Shown here one piece after another: positions 17,477 through 26,693 of a stretch of 64,000 bases of DNA. The stretch is taken from positions 62,001 to 126,000 of the forward strand of contig NZ_VFUA01000004.1 in the NCBI RefSeq assembly GCF_006440735.1, given 5' to 3'. This DNA is from Mesorhizobium sp. B2-7-1 (GTDB taxonomy: Bacteria > Pseudomonadota > Alphaproteobacteria > Rhizobiales > Rhizobiaceae). The first letter of the stretch is position 1, and each line of letters begins with the position of its first letter. The notes beneath the pieces are model-generated. The model had not been told where the DNA came from. It saw nothing but the letters and a program-made list of their open reading frames with translations, and ran no database searches. Both the position numbers and the translations under genes were made by a program.

Positions 17477-18482
17477 GTCTGTCCTGATCGCTTTCCTGTC
17501 ACTCGCCGTCGAACGCGCCCTCGGTTATCCGGACTGGCTGTTCAACGCCATCGGCCATCCGGTAACCTGGATCGGCAGGCTGATATCCTTTCTCGATCGC
17601 AGGCTCAACCACGCGACCGATTCCGACGAATTGCGTCGCCGACGCGGCGTCCAGGCCTTGCTCGTCATTCTGCTGGTGCCCGGGCTCATCGGCCTGGCGC
17701 TGCATGTCCTGCTGTGGACGATGTTCCCAACGGGTCTCGTCATCGCCGCCATCCTCGGTTCCACGCTGCTGTCGCAGAAGAGCCTCGCCGAGCATGTCGA
17801 GGAGGTCGCCGACGCGCTGGAGACCGGCGGCCTGACGCTCGGCCGCATCGCCGTCTCGCGCATTGTCGGCCGCGATCCCGAAAAGCTCGACAAGGCCGGG
17901 GTCGCGCGCGCCGCGATCGAAAGCCTGGCCGAGAATTTCTCCGACGGCATCGTCGCGCCCGCCTTCTGGACCGGCATCGGCGGCCTTGGCGGCGGCGCGG
18001 CCTACAAGGCCGCCAACACCGCCGATTCGATGATCGGCCACAAGACGCCGCAATACGAGGCCTTCGGCCGGGCCGCCGCCCGCTTCGACGACCTGGTCAA
18101 CCTGCCCGCGTCGCGGCTGACCGGCCTGCTCATCGTGCTGGCGGCCTTCCTTGTCCCGGGCGCCGATCCGCGCGCCGCCTGGCAGGTCATGCGGCGCGAC
18201 GCCAGGAAACACCGCTCGCCCAATGCCGGCTGGCCGGAGGCCGCGATGGCCGGCGCGCTCGGGCTGTCGCTTGCCGGACCGCGCAGCTATGGCGGCGAGG
18301 TCGTCGAGGACGCCTTCATGGGCGAAGGCGGCCGCCGTGAGGCCGAAAGCACCGACATCCGCCAGGCGCTGAAGCTCTACCGCATGGCGGACTGGCTGCT
18401 GCTCGGCCTGTTCGCGATCCTGTCGGCGATCGTGATCTACCTGACCATCCAGATCAGCGGTCAAGGCGCCAACGCGCTTTAG
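17475..18482 (+). CDS. cobD: Adenosylcobinamide-phosphate synthase (CobD/CbiB)
   Basis: 335 aa membrane protein of the CobD/CbiB family with about five hydrophobic segments (for example VLIAFLSLAVERALGYPDWLFN at the start) and the conserved core RDPEKLDKAGVARAAIES then NFSDGIVAP. It attaches the aminopropanol arm to cobyric acid. The gene is divergent from cobC with overlapping start codons and its stop overlaps the cobO stop by TTAG, showing extreme packing. Confidence 0.9.
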   Translation: MSVLIAFLSLAVERALGYPDWLFNAIGHPVTWIGRLISFLDRRLNHATDSDELRRRRGVQALLVILLVPGLIGLALHVLLWTMFPTGLVIAAILGSTLLSQKSLAEHVEEVADALETGGLTLGRIAVSRIVGRDPEKLDKAGVARAAIESLAENFSDGIVAPAFWTGIGGLGGGAAYKAANTADSMIGHKTPQYEAFGRAAARFDDLVNLPASRLTGLLIVLAAFLVPGADPRAAWQVMRRDARKHRSPNAGWPEAAMAGALGLSLAGPRSYGGEVVEDAFMGEGGRREAESTDIRQALKLYRMADWLLLGLFAILSAIVIYLTIQISGQGANAL

Positions 18483-19093
18483 AACTCGATGCCCTGCTGG
18501 GCTTTCACGCCGGCCGAGAAATGGTGCTTGGTCAGCCCCATTTCGGTGACTAGGTCGGCCGCCTCGACGAGCAGAGGCTTGGCGTTGCGGCCGGTGACGA
18601 TCACGTGCAGATCGCCCCGGCGCGCCTTCAGCGCCGCGACCACTTTTTCCAGGTCGAGATAGTCGTAGCGCAGGGCGATGTTGAGCTCGTCGAGCACCAC
18701 GAGGCTGATCGACGGATCGGCCATCAGCTCAAGCGCCTTGGCCCAGGCGGCCTCGGCGGCGGCGATGTCGCGCTTCAGGTCCTGCGTCTCCCAGGTGAAG
18801 CCCTCGCCCATCGCGTGCCAGACGACGCGATCGCCGAAAGCCGCGAAGGCGTCCTTCTCGCCGGTATGCCATTTCCCCTTGATGAACTGGACGACGCCGA
18901 CGCGCTTGCCGTAACCCAGCATCCTCAGCGCCAGGCCGAAGGCGGCGGTGGTCTTGCCCTTGCCCGGCCCGGTGTTGACGATCAGCAGTCCTTTCTCGAT
19001 CGTCTTGCCGGCGACCTCGGCATCCTGCACCGCCTTGCGCTTGGCCATCTTGGCGCGATGGCGCTCGGCATCCTTATCTTCGATTTCGGTCAT
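18479..19093 (-). CDS. cobO: Cob(I)yrinic acid a,c-diamide adenosyltransferase
   Basis: 204 aa CobO/BtuR family. P-loop NTGPGKGKTTAAFG at about 37-50 and the VVLDELNIALRYDYL segment are typical. It transfers the adenosyl group of ATP to the reduced corrin cobalt. Only one base separates its start from the cobP stop, so the pair is co-transcribed. Confidence 0.92.
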   Translation of the reverse strand: MTEIEDKDAERHRAKMAKRKAVQDAEVAGKTIEKGLLIVNTGPGKGKTTAAFGLALRMLGYGKRVGVVQFIKGKWHTGEKDAFAAFGDRVVWHAMGEGFTWETQDLKRDIAAAEAAWAKALELMADPSISLVVLDELNIALRYDYLDLEKVVAALKARRGDLHVIVTGRNAKPLLVEAADLVTEMGLTKHHFSAGVKAQQGIEF

Positions 19094-19094
19094 G

Positions 19095-19634
19095 TCATTT
19101 CACCTTGAGCGGCAGCCCCGCCACCATCATCAGCACATTGTCGGCTATCGCCGCGACCTGCTGGTTGAGCCGGCCGGCGGCGTCGCGGAACCGGCGCGCC
19201 AGCGCGTTGTCGGGCACGATGCCGAGCCCGACTTCGTTCGAGACCACGAACCATGGCCCGCGCGGCCGCGACAGCACATCCGCCAGCCGCCGGCATTCGG
19301 CCTCGACATCATGTTCGGCCAGCATGTGGTTGGTGAGCCACAATGTCAGGCAATCGATCAGCACCGGCTGGTGATCCGGCAAGGCCTCGATGGCGCCAAC
19401 CAGGTCGAGCGGCGCGTCGACGGTGACCCAGCCCTCACCGCGCCGCGACCGATGCAGCGCGATGCGCTCGCGCATCTCGTCGTCAAAGGCCTGCGCCGTG
19501 GCGATGTAGGCCCAGGGCGACAGATGGGCTGTCGTCAGGTTTTCGGCATGCGAGCTCTTCCCCGAGCGCGCGCCGCCGAGGACGAAAGTCAGTTTCCGAT
19601 TGGAAGCTGCGTTCGCGGCTGTCGCGCCGGTCAT
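19095..19634 (-). CDS. cobP: Bifunctional adenosylcobinamide kinase / guanylyltransferase
   Basis: 179 aa CobP/CobU. Walker A LGGARSGKSSHAE near residues 18-30, LIDCLTLWLTNHML, and the FVVSNEVGLGIVPDNALARRFRDAAGRLNQ tail are all diagnostic. It makes GDP-cobinamide late in B12 assembly. First gene of a cobP-cobO transcript; I looked in the 124 bases upstream for a cobalamin riboswitch and did not find its conserved boxes. Confidence 0.9.
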   Translation of the reverse strand: MTGATAANAASNRKLTFVLGGARSGKSSHAENLTTAHLSPWAYIATAQAFDDEMRERIALHRSRRGEGWVTVDAPLDLVGAIEALPDHQPVLIDCLTLWLTNHMLAEHDVEAECRRLADVLSRPRGPWFVVSNEVGLGIVPDNALARRFRDAAGRLNQQVAAIADNVLMMVAGLPLKVK

Positions 19635-19758
19635 TTCCTGCCTTCACCTTTGGATGAATGTTGTCGTGGCCATCAGGCCGACGGCGCGACTTTAGGCAGA
19701 AGCTCTCCGGCCGGCAAACCAAATTCCGCCACCGCCCGGCGTGATTGCGGCACAGGCG

Positions 19759-20445
19759 CTACGAAGCGGCGATCCGCGCCGCGACGAGCTGCTGCAACCG
19801 CCACAGATGCGCGTCGTGGATGCCCCGCTGCTCGAGATTCTTCACCGTGTTGTAGAGATAGTCGGCACCCGAGCCCCAATGGCCGCAGGAGGTCGCCAGC
19901 CTTTCGACAACCGCTTCCTCGCTTAACGGACCGGCATAGGTGGTCCCTTGGCGGTTGATGACGAAGGCCAGCGCCCGCAGCGGACCGCCATCGCTCGTCA
20001 TATTGAGCAGGCGCGGATGGTAGCTGGTCGGCTTGAGCGTGACCTCGCGCCGCAGGAGCTTGTCGAGTTGCTCGCGCCGGTCGCCGTCGCCGAGCCGAAA
20101 GGCGACGCCCTTGCACTGCCCGCCGCGATCCAGCGCCATCATCAGGCCCGGACTTTCCTTGGTGCCGCGCCAGCGCGTCATCTTCATGCAGAAGGATCTG
20201 TGCCAGCCGCGCAGCAGCGCCACCCGCTCCTCGACATGCTCGATCTCTGGCTTCCAGATCAGCGAGCCATAGCCAAACAGCCAGAGCGGTTCGTTGGCGG
20301 GAAGCTGAGCCTCCAGCTTGCGCGTCATTGCGTCATAGTCGGCGTCATCCAGATGCGCGGCGTCAGGATCGGGTCCCGCATCATCGACCGCGCGAAAACA
20401 GCGGGCGACCAGTTCCTCGGTAAGCGACATGGTTCTTGGCAGCAT
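19759..20445 (-). CDS. ChaC-type gamma-glutamylcyclotransferase
   Basis: 228 aa. The family hallmark LWLFGYGSLIWKPEIEH lies about 55 residues in, followed by RSFCMKMTRWRGTKESPGLMMAL, as in ChaC proteins that cleave glutathione to 5-oxoproline and Cys-Gly. Met at 20445 (MLPRTMSLTEELV) is taken as start; a second Met five codons later is equally possible. The longer open frame upstream overlaps the intergenic region before the Rieske gene and lacks family similarity. Confidence 0.82.
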   Translation of the reverse strand: MLPRTMSLTEELVARCFRAVDDAGPDPDAAHLDDADYDAMTRKLEAQLPANEPLWLFGYGSLIWKPEIEHVEERVALLRGWHRSFCMKMTRWRGTKESPGLMMALDRGGQCKGVAFRLGDGDRREQLDKLLRREVTLKPTSYHPRLLNMTSDGGPLRALAFVINRQGTTYAGPLSEEAVVERLATSCGHWGSGADYLYNTVKNLEQRGIHDAHLWRLQQLVAARIAAS

Positions 20446-20548
20446 GCGTTCGACCTTAAGGTCCTCGCGCGGCCGCCACAATGCGCGGAGCCGGCAATTG
20501 ACAACAGCTTTGCCCGGGTGTCGGCTGTTGCCAGCCAGGGAGAAGCCG

Positions 20549-21724
20549 ATGCAGCCCAATCCGAGCGAACGCGATCCTTACAACGGCCTGACCAGCCTCC
20601 AGCCGACCTTGCCGTCGGTCGCCTATTGGGACGTCGACGTCTATCGGCGCGACCTGGACGCCATTTGGTACCGAAGCTGGCTGATGGTCTGCCGCGAGGC
20701 CGATCTGGCGGAACTCCTGGCCTTCCGGACATTCCGCATCGGCTCGCAGGAGATCGTCGTGCTGCGCGACGAAACCGGCGCGCTGCGGGCCTTCCATAAC
20801 ACCTGCCGGCATCGCGGCTCGCAGCTTTGCCAGGAAAGCGCCGGGCGGCTGAAGGCCAGGCTGCTGACCTGCCCCTACCATGCATGGTCCTATTCGCTGC
20901 GCGGCGATCTCGTGCGCGTGCCGTCGAAATCGCTGCCCGAGGGCTTCGACAAGGCCGGTTACCCGCTCTACCGCGTGGCGCTTTCGGTCTGGCGCGGCTT
21001 CGTCTTCATCAACCTCGCCGAGGATCCGGTGGGCTCGGCGGAAACCTCTTTCGATCCCGCCTCCGGCGATCTTTCCAACTGGCCGCTGGAGACGCTCGTC
21101 ACCGGCCATCGGCTCACCAAGGTGATGAACTGCAACTGGAAGATCTTCTGGGAGAATTTCAACGAATGCCTGCACTGCCCGGGCGTCCACAAGGACCTGT
21201 CGCGGCTGGTGCCGATCTATGGCCGCGGCCTGATGGCGAGGCATGACGATCCCGAATGGTCGCGCCACGCCGACAATGACGATCCGGAATTCTCAGGCCG
21301 ACTGCGGGCCGGCGCCGAAACCTGGTCGCGGGACGGCCATGTCCACGGTCCGGTCTTTTCCGCCCTGACCCCGGCCGAACGCGCCGCCGGCCAGACCTAC
21401 GCCACCTCGCTGCCCTCGATGTTCATCGTCGGCCACGTCGACTATATGCGCACCGTACGGCTCGCCCCGCTCGGTCCCGAGCAGACCGAACTCACCGCCG
21501 AATGGCTGTTCGCGCCGGATGCACTGGAGAAGACCGATATCGACAACATCGTCGCCTTCGGCACCCAGGTGCTCGAAGAAGACGCCGCGATCTGCGAGAT
21601 CAACCAGAAGGGGCTCTGCTCGATGCGCCACGAGGCCGGCGTGCTGATGCCCGAGGAATACGACCTGCACCGTTTCCACGACTGGGTACGCGGCTGCCAC
21701 ACGGCGTTCCAGCAATCAAAATGA
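20549..21724 (+). CDS. Rieske-type oxygenase alpha subunit (betaine demethylase / GbcA-like)
   Basis: 391 aa ring-hydroxylating oxygenase family protein. The Rieske cluster ligands are Cys86-x-His88 (CRHRG) and Cys108-x2-His111 (CPYHAW). The mononuclear iron centre is seen in NWKIFWENFNECLHCPGVH with His209 and His214. This relation fits the group that demethylates glycine betaine, stachydrine or carnitine-like quaternary amines rather than classical arene dioxygenases. No ferredoxin reductase gene lies next to it. Start ATG follows GGGAGAAGCC. Divergent from ChaC. Confidence 0.82.
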   Translation: MQPNPSERDPYNGLTSLQPTLPSVAYWDVDVYRRDLDAIWYRSWLMVCREADLAELLAFRTFRIGSQEIVVLRDETGALRAFHNTCRHRGSQLCQESAGRLKARLLTCPYHAWSYSLRGDLVRVPSKSLPEGFDKAGYPLYRVALSVWRGFVFINLAEDPVGSAETSFDPASGDLSNWPLETLVTGHRLTKVMNCNWKIFWENFNECLHCPGVHKDLSRLVPIYGRGLMARHDDPEWSRHADNDDPEFSGRLRAGAETWSRDGHVHGPVFSALTPAERAAGQTYATSLPSMFIVGHVDYMRTVRLAPLGPEQTELTAEWLFAPDALEKTDIDNIVAFGTQVLEEDAAICEINQKGLCSMRHEAGVLMPEEYDLHRFHDWVRGCHTAFQQSK

Positions 21725-21861
21725 CTTCGGCATTGAGCGCCAAATGAAAGAACCGCAGAAGCGGGCGTCTCTATGGCGAGGCGGTTTTGACGAACAAGGC
21801 TGCAGCTTGATCAGGATTTGGCAAGCAGCTAGGGCAGAATGTCGAATGTCTGAGGTGCTAG

Positions 21862-22467
21862 ATGGTGCAGGTAAAGAAGGCGGAGGTGCGCGGGGCGATC
21901 CTCGAAGCCGCGACGCAGCTCTTCTTCGAAAACGGCTACGCCGGCACCTCGGCGAGCGAGATCGGCCAGCGCGCGGGCGTCGCGCCCTCGGCCATCTACA
22001 GATATTTCGATTCGAAGCTTGATCTCTTTTTTCAGGTCTACAGTCCCTGGCTGAAGGCCAGGCTTGACCAGCTTGAACGGGAGCTGAAATCGATCGACGG
22101 CCACAGGACAAAGGTGCAGCACATAGTCGCGACGATTTGGCGCGAGATCCCGAATGAACAGAACTTCTTTGCCAACAATCTGATGCAGGCCGTGTCGACG
22201 GCCATCCCCGCCGATCACTACAGCGGCAATCTGCTCGAATGGTGCGAGCAACATGTGGCGCGGATGCTGAAGGCGGCCGAACCAAAGCCGCTGCATGGCC
22301 TGGCGCACTACTCCAGCCTGGCGCATGTGCTCTTCATGTCGTTCAACGGCTTTGTCGTTGGCGCCTATCTCGGGGTGCGCGGCGAGAAGACCGTGCCGGC
22401 CATCGAGGCGATGACGGACCTGATCGTCGGTGCGTCGGCACCCGACCTGAAGCCGATCAAGGGCTGA
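21862..22467 (+). CDS. TetR family transcriptional regulator
   Basis: 201 aa. The N-terminal helix-turn-helix region reads EAATQLFFENGYAGTSASEIGQRAGVAPSAIYRYFDSK (about 15-52), typical of TetR; the C-terminal ligand domain is variable. It follows the Rieske gene by 137 bases on the same strand and faces the LIV-type operon, so either could be its target. Confidence 0.88.
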   Translation: MVQVKKAEVRGAILEAATQLFFENGYAGTSASEIGQRAGVAPSAIYRYFDSKLDLFFQVYSPWLKARLDQLERELKSIDGHRTKVQHIVATIWREIPNEQNFFANNLMQAVSTAIPADHYSGNLLEWCEQHVARMLKAAEPKPLHGLAHYSSLAHVLFMSFNGFVVGAYLGVRGEKTVPAIEAMTDLIVGASAPDLKPIKG

Positions 22468-22480
22468 TCGCGGCCAGGCG

Positions 22481-23053
22481 TCAGAATTCCATCTCGTCGA
22501 GCGTGACGACCTGAGCGAGCATTGCCATCGCCGCGAACGAAGCCTGCGCGGCCGCGTTATTGGCCGAGCCGCAGCAGTCGCGCACCATGGTGACGGTATA
22601 ACCAAGATCGGCGGCATGCCTGACGGTGTGCTCGACCGAATATTGCGTGGCCAGGCCTGCGACGGCGACGTGGGTGACGGCGCGCTCACGCAGGATATCC
22701 TCGAGGCCGGTGCCCTGGAAAGCATTGTTGCAGCTATGGATCAGCGTCACGTCGCCCGACGCCGGCTCGAAGCCCTGCATGGGCGCTGCGCCCCACGTGC
22801 CGCGCTTGAGCGCGCCGAACTCGCCCGCCGCCCTGAACAGCGGGGCGTTCCGCAACAGATCCGAATAGTCCGGCTGGAAGGCGATGTGCACATGGGCCAC
22901 CAGCCAACCCGCCTCGCGGGCGCGGGAGACAAGCGCCCGTGACCTGTCGAGGAACAGATCGGGGGCCGGCCCCGAGCGATCGACCGCGAAAGGGATCAAC
23001 CCTTCCGGGTGACAGATGTCGTTCTGGAAGTGCAAGGCGATCAGCGCCTTCAT
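22481..23053 (-). CDS. Isochorismatase-fold hydrolase with altered catalytic triad
   Basis: 190 aa cysteine-hydrolase/isochorismatase superfamily protein. Asp12 (HFQND) is conserved, but the usual lysine reads His106 (LIHSCNNAF) and the usual nucleophilic cysteine reads Ser139 (TQYSVEHT). The fold is otherwise complete, ending with the GYTVTMVRDCCGS strand. It is the last gene of the LIV-type ABC operon, 31 bases after the metallo-hydrolase. Activity on amides is uncertain given the triad changes. Confidence 0.78.
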   Translation of the reverse strand: MKALIALHFQNDICHPEGLIPFAVDRSGPAPDLFLDRSRALVSRAREAGWLVAHVHIAFQPDYSDLLRNAPLFRAAGEFGALKRGTWGAAPMQGFEPASGDVTLIHSCNNAFQGTGLEDILRERAVTHVAVAGLATQYSVEHTVRHAADLGYTVTMVRDCCGSANNAAAQASFAAMAMLAQVVTLDEMEF

Positions 23054-23084
23054 GACCCCATCCTCGTCGTCGGCGAAGCCCGCC

Positions 23085-23975
23085 TCAAGCCTTCGCGGCG
23101 AAATAGCGTATGGCGAAATCGATCCATTCGGGCGCCTCCCAGGCGGGATGCTCGGCGCGCACCCGAGGGCCGAGGATGGCGACGATCTCGTCGGCGCCCT
23201 TGCCGGCCTTCAGCTCGGCCGCCACGCGTGATCCGAGGTCGAGCATATAGCCGCGCACGGCCGACAGGATCTCCACTCCGCCGACCGAGCCATGACCTGG
23301 AACGACGATTTTCGGCCCCCTCGCCTCGATCGCTGCAAGCACGGACGCCCAGTTGTCGGCGTCGATGTCCGCATCGTCAGGGGGAAACCACGGGAAGATC
23401 GGGAAAATGCGCTCCTCGGCGAGATCCCCGACGAAGACGACGCCTGCGTCGGCAACGCTGACGACCTGGTCGCCCCTGGTATGCGCGAGGCCGTAGGTGG
23501 TGAGGTCCACCACCCGGCCGCCAAGATCGATCGTCCTTGATGGCCCCTCATAGATCTCGTCCGGCATGACGAGCTCGGTGCCTTCGAGCGCGGCTGCGAC
23601 GCCGGGGCCGAAGCCGCGGAACATGCCGAGATAGGCAGCACCCTTCGCAGCCAGTTCGTCGCGCTGGGCGCTGTTGTACAGGATGGTCGCGGCGCCTTTG
23701 AAGGCCTGGGCGCCGAAACCATGCTCGGGATGGAAATGCGTGAGCGTCAGGATGAGCTTTCGGCCGCCCGCAAGGCGCCTCGCGACATCCAGGACCTTGC
23801 GGCCATTCTCCGGTCCCATGCCGGTGTCGACGACGAGCGCGGCGTCCCTGCCGAGCACGATGCCGATGTTGGGCACCAGCGGCACGCGACGGTCGCCGAT
23901 GACGTAAACGCCTGGCGCGACCTCTGTCGCCTCGTTGGGATCGACCGCGGGCGGCGGGGGCAGATTATCGGTCAT
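23085..23975 (-). CDS. MBL-fold metallo-hydrolase
   Basis: 296 aa metallo-beta-lactamase fold. The metal motif is THFHPEHG, that is H-x-H-x-E-H with Glu in the usual Asp position; later ligands are visible in GLAHTRGDQ, VVFVGDLAEE and VPGHGSVGG. Start ATG at 23975 overlaps the LivM-like permease stop by ATGA; the very long open frame upstream is the permease in another frame. It probably hydrolyses the compound imported by the ABC system. Confidence 0.82.
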   Translation of the reverse strand: MTDNLPPPPAVDPNEATEVAPGVYVIGDRRVPLVPNIGIVLGRDAALVVDTGMGPENGRKVLDVARRLAGGRKLILTLTHFHPEHGFGAQAFKGAATILYNSAQRDELAAKGAAYLGMFRGFGPGVAAALEGTELVMPDEIYEGPSRTIDLGGRVVDLTTYGLAHTRGDQVVSVADAGVVFVGDLAEERIFPIFPWFPPDDADIDADNWASVLAAIEARGPKIVVPGHGSVGGVEILSAVRGYMLDLGSRVAAELKAGKGADEIVAILGPRVRAEHPAWEAPEWIDFAIRYFAAKA

Positions 23976-25045
23976 TGCGGTTTCCTCGACTGGATTTCCG
24001 GAGCGGCGACAGATGACCGGAACGGCCACGAAATCTCCCGGCCGCCGGCTATGCCGTCCGGGCGGAAGAGAATGATGAGGAGCATCAGCAGCGCCAGCAG
24101 CACGTCGCCGAGCCCGCCTGGCGCGGCCAGGGTCGTCGTCCCGATCGTGACGCCGACCTCGGCCTGGCGCATCAGCTCGGTGAGCGCGGTGATGACGATC
24201 GCGCCGGCCACCGCGCCGGTCAGGCTGCGCATGCCGCCGATCACCAGCATGGCCATGATGAGGAAGGTGAGGTCGAGATAGAAGGTCTCGACCCTGACCG
24301 TGCCGAGGAAATGAGCGAGCAGCACGCCGGAGATGCCGGAGAGGAAAGCGCTGACGACGAAGGCCATGAGCCGGTGCAAAACCATGTGGACGCCGGAGGC
24401 TACCGCGGCGACCTCGTCCTCGCGCGAGGCCCTCAGCAGCAGGCCCGAGCGCGACTCCTGGTGCAGGAAAGCGATGACGATCGCGGCGACCGCCCAGCCG
24501 GCGGAGGTCCACAGGCCGACATAGATCGGCAATCCCATCAGCGAGTTCTGGCCGCCGGTGACGGAGGTCCAGTTGCCGAGCACGACATAGGTGACTACCA
24601 GGATGGCGAAAGTGGCGATGCTGGCGGAAATGCCGGAAAGGCGCATCAGCGGAAAGCCGGCCACCAGCGCGACCAGCGCGGCGGATGCGCCGCCCGCCAG
24701 CGCGCCGCCCAGCACGGGCCATTCGGCGGCGGCAAGGAAGGCAGGCAGATCCGGCAGGAAGACTCCTTTCGCGGCGGCCGGCATGGTCAGCAGGGCTGAG
24801 ACATAGGCGCCGATCGCCATGAACGCGACATTGCCGAAGGAGAGTACGCCGGAATTGCCGACGAAGACATAGAGCCCGACCACCGCGACGAGGTTGATGA
24901 GCCCCTGGGTGATGCGCCGCTGCATGACGATCGGCGCGAACTCGGCCGCGCCGGCAAGCGCAAGCACCACGATGATCAGGGCGACGAGCGGAAGCCAGCG
25001 GCGGCCGGCGCTCTCGTTTGTGGAAACAGCGGGAAGCGTGGCCAT
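23972..25045 (-). CDS. LivM-like ABC permease
   Basis: 357 aa branched-chain amino acid type permease (BPD_transp_2) with about nine hydrophobic segments and the family stretch LGNWTSVTGGQNSLMGLP. It starts at ATG 25045, sharing one base with the LivH-like stop. Sits in the order substrate-binding protein, LivG, LivF, LivH, LivM, all minus strand. Such systems also import urea, short amides and aromatic acids. Confidence 0.87.
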   Translation of the reverse strand: MATLPAVSTNESAGRRWLPLVALIIVVLALAGAAEFAPIVMQRRITQGLINLVAVVGLYVFVGNSGVLSFGNVAFMAIGAYVSALLTMPAAAKGVFLPDLPAFLAAAEWPVLGGALAGGASAALVALVAGFPLMRLSGISASIATFAILVVTYVVLGNWTSVTGGQNSLMGLPIYVGLWTSAGWAVAAIVIAFLHQESRSGLLLRASREDEVAAVASGVHMVLHRLMAFVVSAFLSGISGVLLAHFLGTVRVETFYLDLTFLIMAMLVIGGMRSLTGAVAGAIVITALTELMRQAEVGVTIGTTTLAAPGGLGDVLLALLMLLIILFRPDGIAGGREISWPFRSSVAAPEIQSRKPQ

Positions 25046-25932
25046 CAGATGCGCCCCGCGAGGCCGCGTGCCGGGATAAGGCCTTGCGGCCGGAAGATCA
25101 GCACGACGGCGACGCCAACGAACAGGAAGGCTTCGCGGAAGACGCGAAGCTCGGGCGGCAGCAGCGCTTCCAGCAGGATCGTGGCGACGCCGACGAGAAA
25201 GCCGCCGAAGGCCGCGCCCGGCAGGCTGCCCAGCCCGCCAATGACGGTGCCGACGAAGGCGATGATGACCAGTTGGAGCCCCATGCGCGGCTGCACCAGC
25301 CCGGTCTGGGCCACGAACAGGCAGGCGACCGCCGCGGCGAGCAGGCCGCTGATGGCGAAAGCGGAGGCGATGACGCGATTGGCGCGGATGCCGAGCACCT
25401 CGGCCATGCGGAAATTCTCGGCGGCCGCGCGCATTTCGAGGCCGAGCCGGGTCGATTTCAGGAACCAGGTCGTGGCCACCAGGAGCACGACGCTGACAAG
25501 TATCGTGACGAGTTGGAGAAGCTGCAGCCTGACGCCCGCGATCTCGACCTGGCCCGCAAGCATCGGCAGGAAGTCCACGCCCTTCGGCCGGGACCCGACC
25601 AGCATGATCATCATCTTCTCGATAAGGAAGCTGACCGCAAAGGAGGCAATCAGCAGTGTCGCCGGGTCGGCGCCGCGCAGAGGGCGGAAGGCCATGCGCT
25701 CGACGACAAGGGCGAGGAGCACCGCGCCGGCGACGGCGCCGAGCACGGCAAGCACCGCCGATTGCGCGAAGAAGAGCAGCACGGCGTAGCCCGCGATCAT
25801 GATGAGCTGCGCGTGCGCGAAGTTGATCAGCCGCATCACTCCGAAGATGAGGCCGATGCCGAGCGCGGTGAGCGCGTAGAGCCCGCCGACACTGACCGCG
25901 TCGACAAGAACCTGGACTGCCTGCCCGATCAT
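25045..25932 (-). CDS. LivH-like ABC permease
   Basis: 295 aa permease with the typical LivH opening QVLVDAVSVGGLYALTALGIGLIFGVMRLINFAHAQLIM and a C-terminus ending FRPQGLIPARG. ATGA overlap with the LivF-like ATPase. Forms the membrane channel with the LivM-like protein. Confidence 0.88.
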   Translation of the reverse strand: MIGQAVQVLVDAVSVGGLYALTALGIGLIFGVMRLINFAHAQLIMIAGYAVLLFFAQSAVLAVLGAVAGAVLLALVVERMAFRPLRGADPATLLIASFAVSFLIEKMMIMLVGSRPKGVDFLPMLAGQVEIAGVRLQLLQLVTILVSVVLLVATTWFLKSTRLGLEMRAAAENFRMAEVLGIRANRVIASAFAISGLLAAAVACLFVAQTGLVQPRMGLQLVIIAFVGTVIGGLGSLPGAAFGGFLVGVATILLEALLPPELRVFREAFLFVGVAVVLIFRPQGLIPARGLAGRI

Positions 25933-26693
25933 GCCGCTCCCGCTTTCGCCATGGCGACGCCGAAATAGGCCGCATCGAAGGCGTCGTGGCGCTCGATCTC
26001 CGCCGGCGTGCCGGCAAGGGTGAAGACGCCGCGGCTCATGACGCAGGCGCGGTCGGCGAGCGCGAAGGCTCGCGCCGCGTTCTGCTCCACCAGAAGCAGC
26101 GACACCCCCTGGCTGCGTATCTGACGCAAGATGTCGTAGACCTTGTCGACGATGTTGGGCGCAAGCCCGAGCGAAGGTTCGTCGAGCATCAGGAGGCGCG
26201 GCCTGGAAAGCATCGCGCGGGCTATGGCCAGCATCTGCTGCTCGCCGCCGGAAAGCTGGCCCGCCGGCTGATCGCGGCGTTCGCCGAGGATCGGGAAGTC
26301 GGCGAACACACGGTCGATGTCGGCGGACACCGAGGCATCGCGCCTTGGCGTTGCGCCGAGCCGGAGATTTTCCATCACGGTCAGGCTGCCGAAGATGTTG
26401 CGTCCCTCGGGAACCAGCGCGACGCCCTCGCGCACGACATCGGAAAGCGCGATGCCGGCGAGCGGCCTGCCGGCGATGCGGATCGAGCCGGCAGAGGGAC
26501 GGACTATGCCGGCGATTGCCGACAGGAGCGAGGTTTTGCCGGCGCCGTTCGGTCCGACGATGGCGACGGCTTCACCCGCATCGATGGCCAGGTCGACGCC
26601 TTGCACTGCGGCGATGGCGCCATACCGGATGACCAGCCCGCCGAGTTCGACCAGGCGTCCGCCCGGCGAGGTGAGATCGCGAGGGACCGTCAT
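25929..26693 (-). CDS. LivF-like ABC ATPase
   Basis: 254 aa. Walker A GPNGAGKTS, signature LSGGEQQMLAIARAM, Walker B LLMLDEPSLGLAPN, matching the LivF branch. Coupled by ATGA overlaps on both sides. Confidence 0.9.
   Translation of the reverse strand: MTVPRDLTSPGGRLVELGGLVIRYGAIAAVQGVDLAIDAGEAVAIVGPNGAGKTSLLSAIAGIVRPSAGSIRIAGRPLAGIALSDVVREGVALVPEGRNIFGSLTVMENLRLGATPRRDASVSADIDRVFADFPILGERRDQPAGQLSGGEQQMLAIARAMLSRPRLLMLDEPSLGLAPNIVDKVYDILRQIRSQGVSLLLVEQNAARAFALADRACVMSRGVFTLAGTPAEIERHDAFDAAYFGVAMAKAGAA

Noticed and set aside
19635..19758. Possible cobalamin riboswitch before cobP
   Set aside because: None of the conserved boxes of the B12 element was found in these 124 bases on the minus strand.
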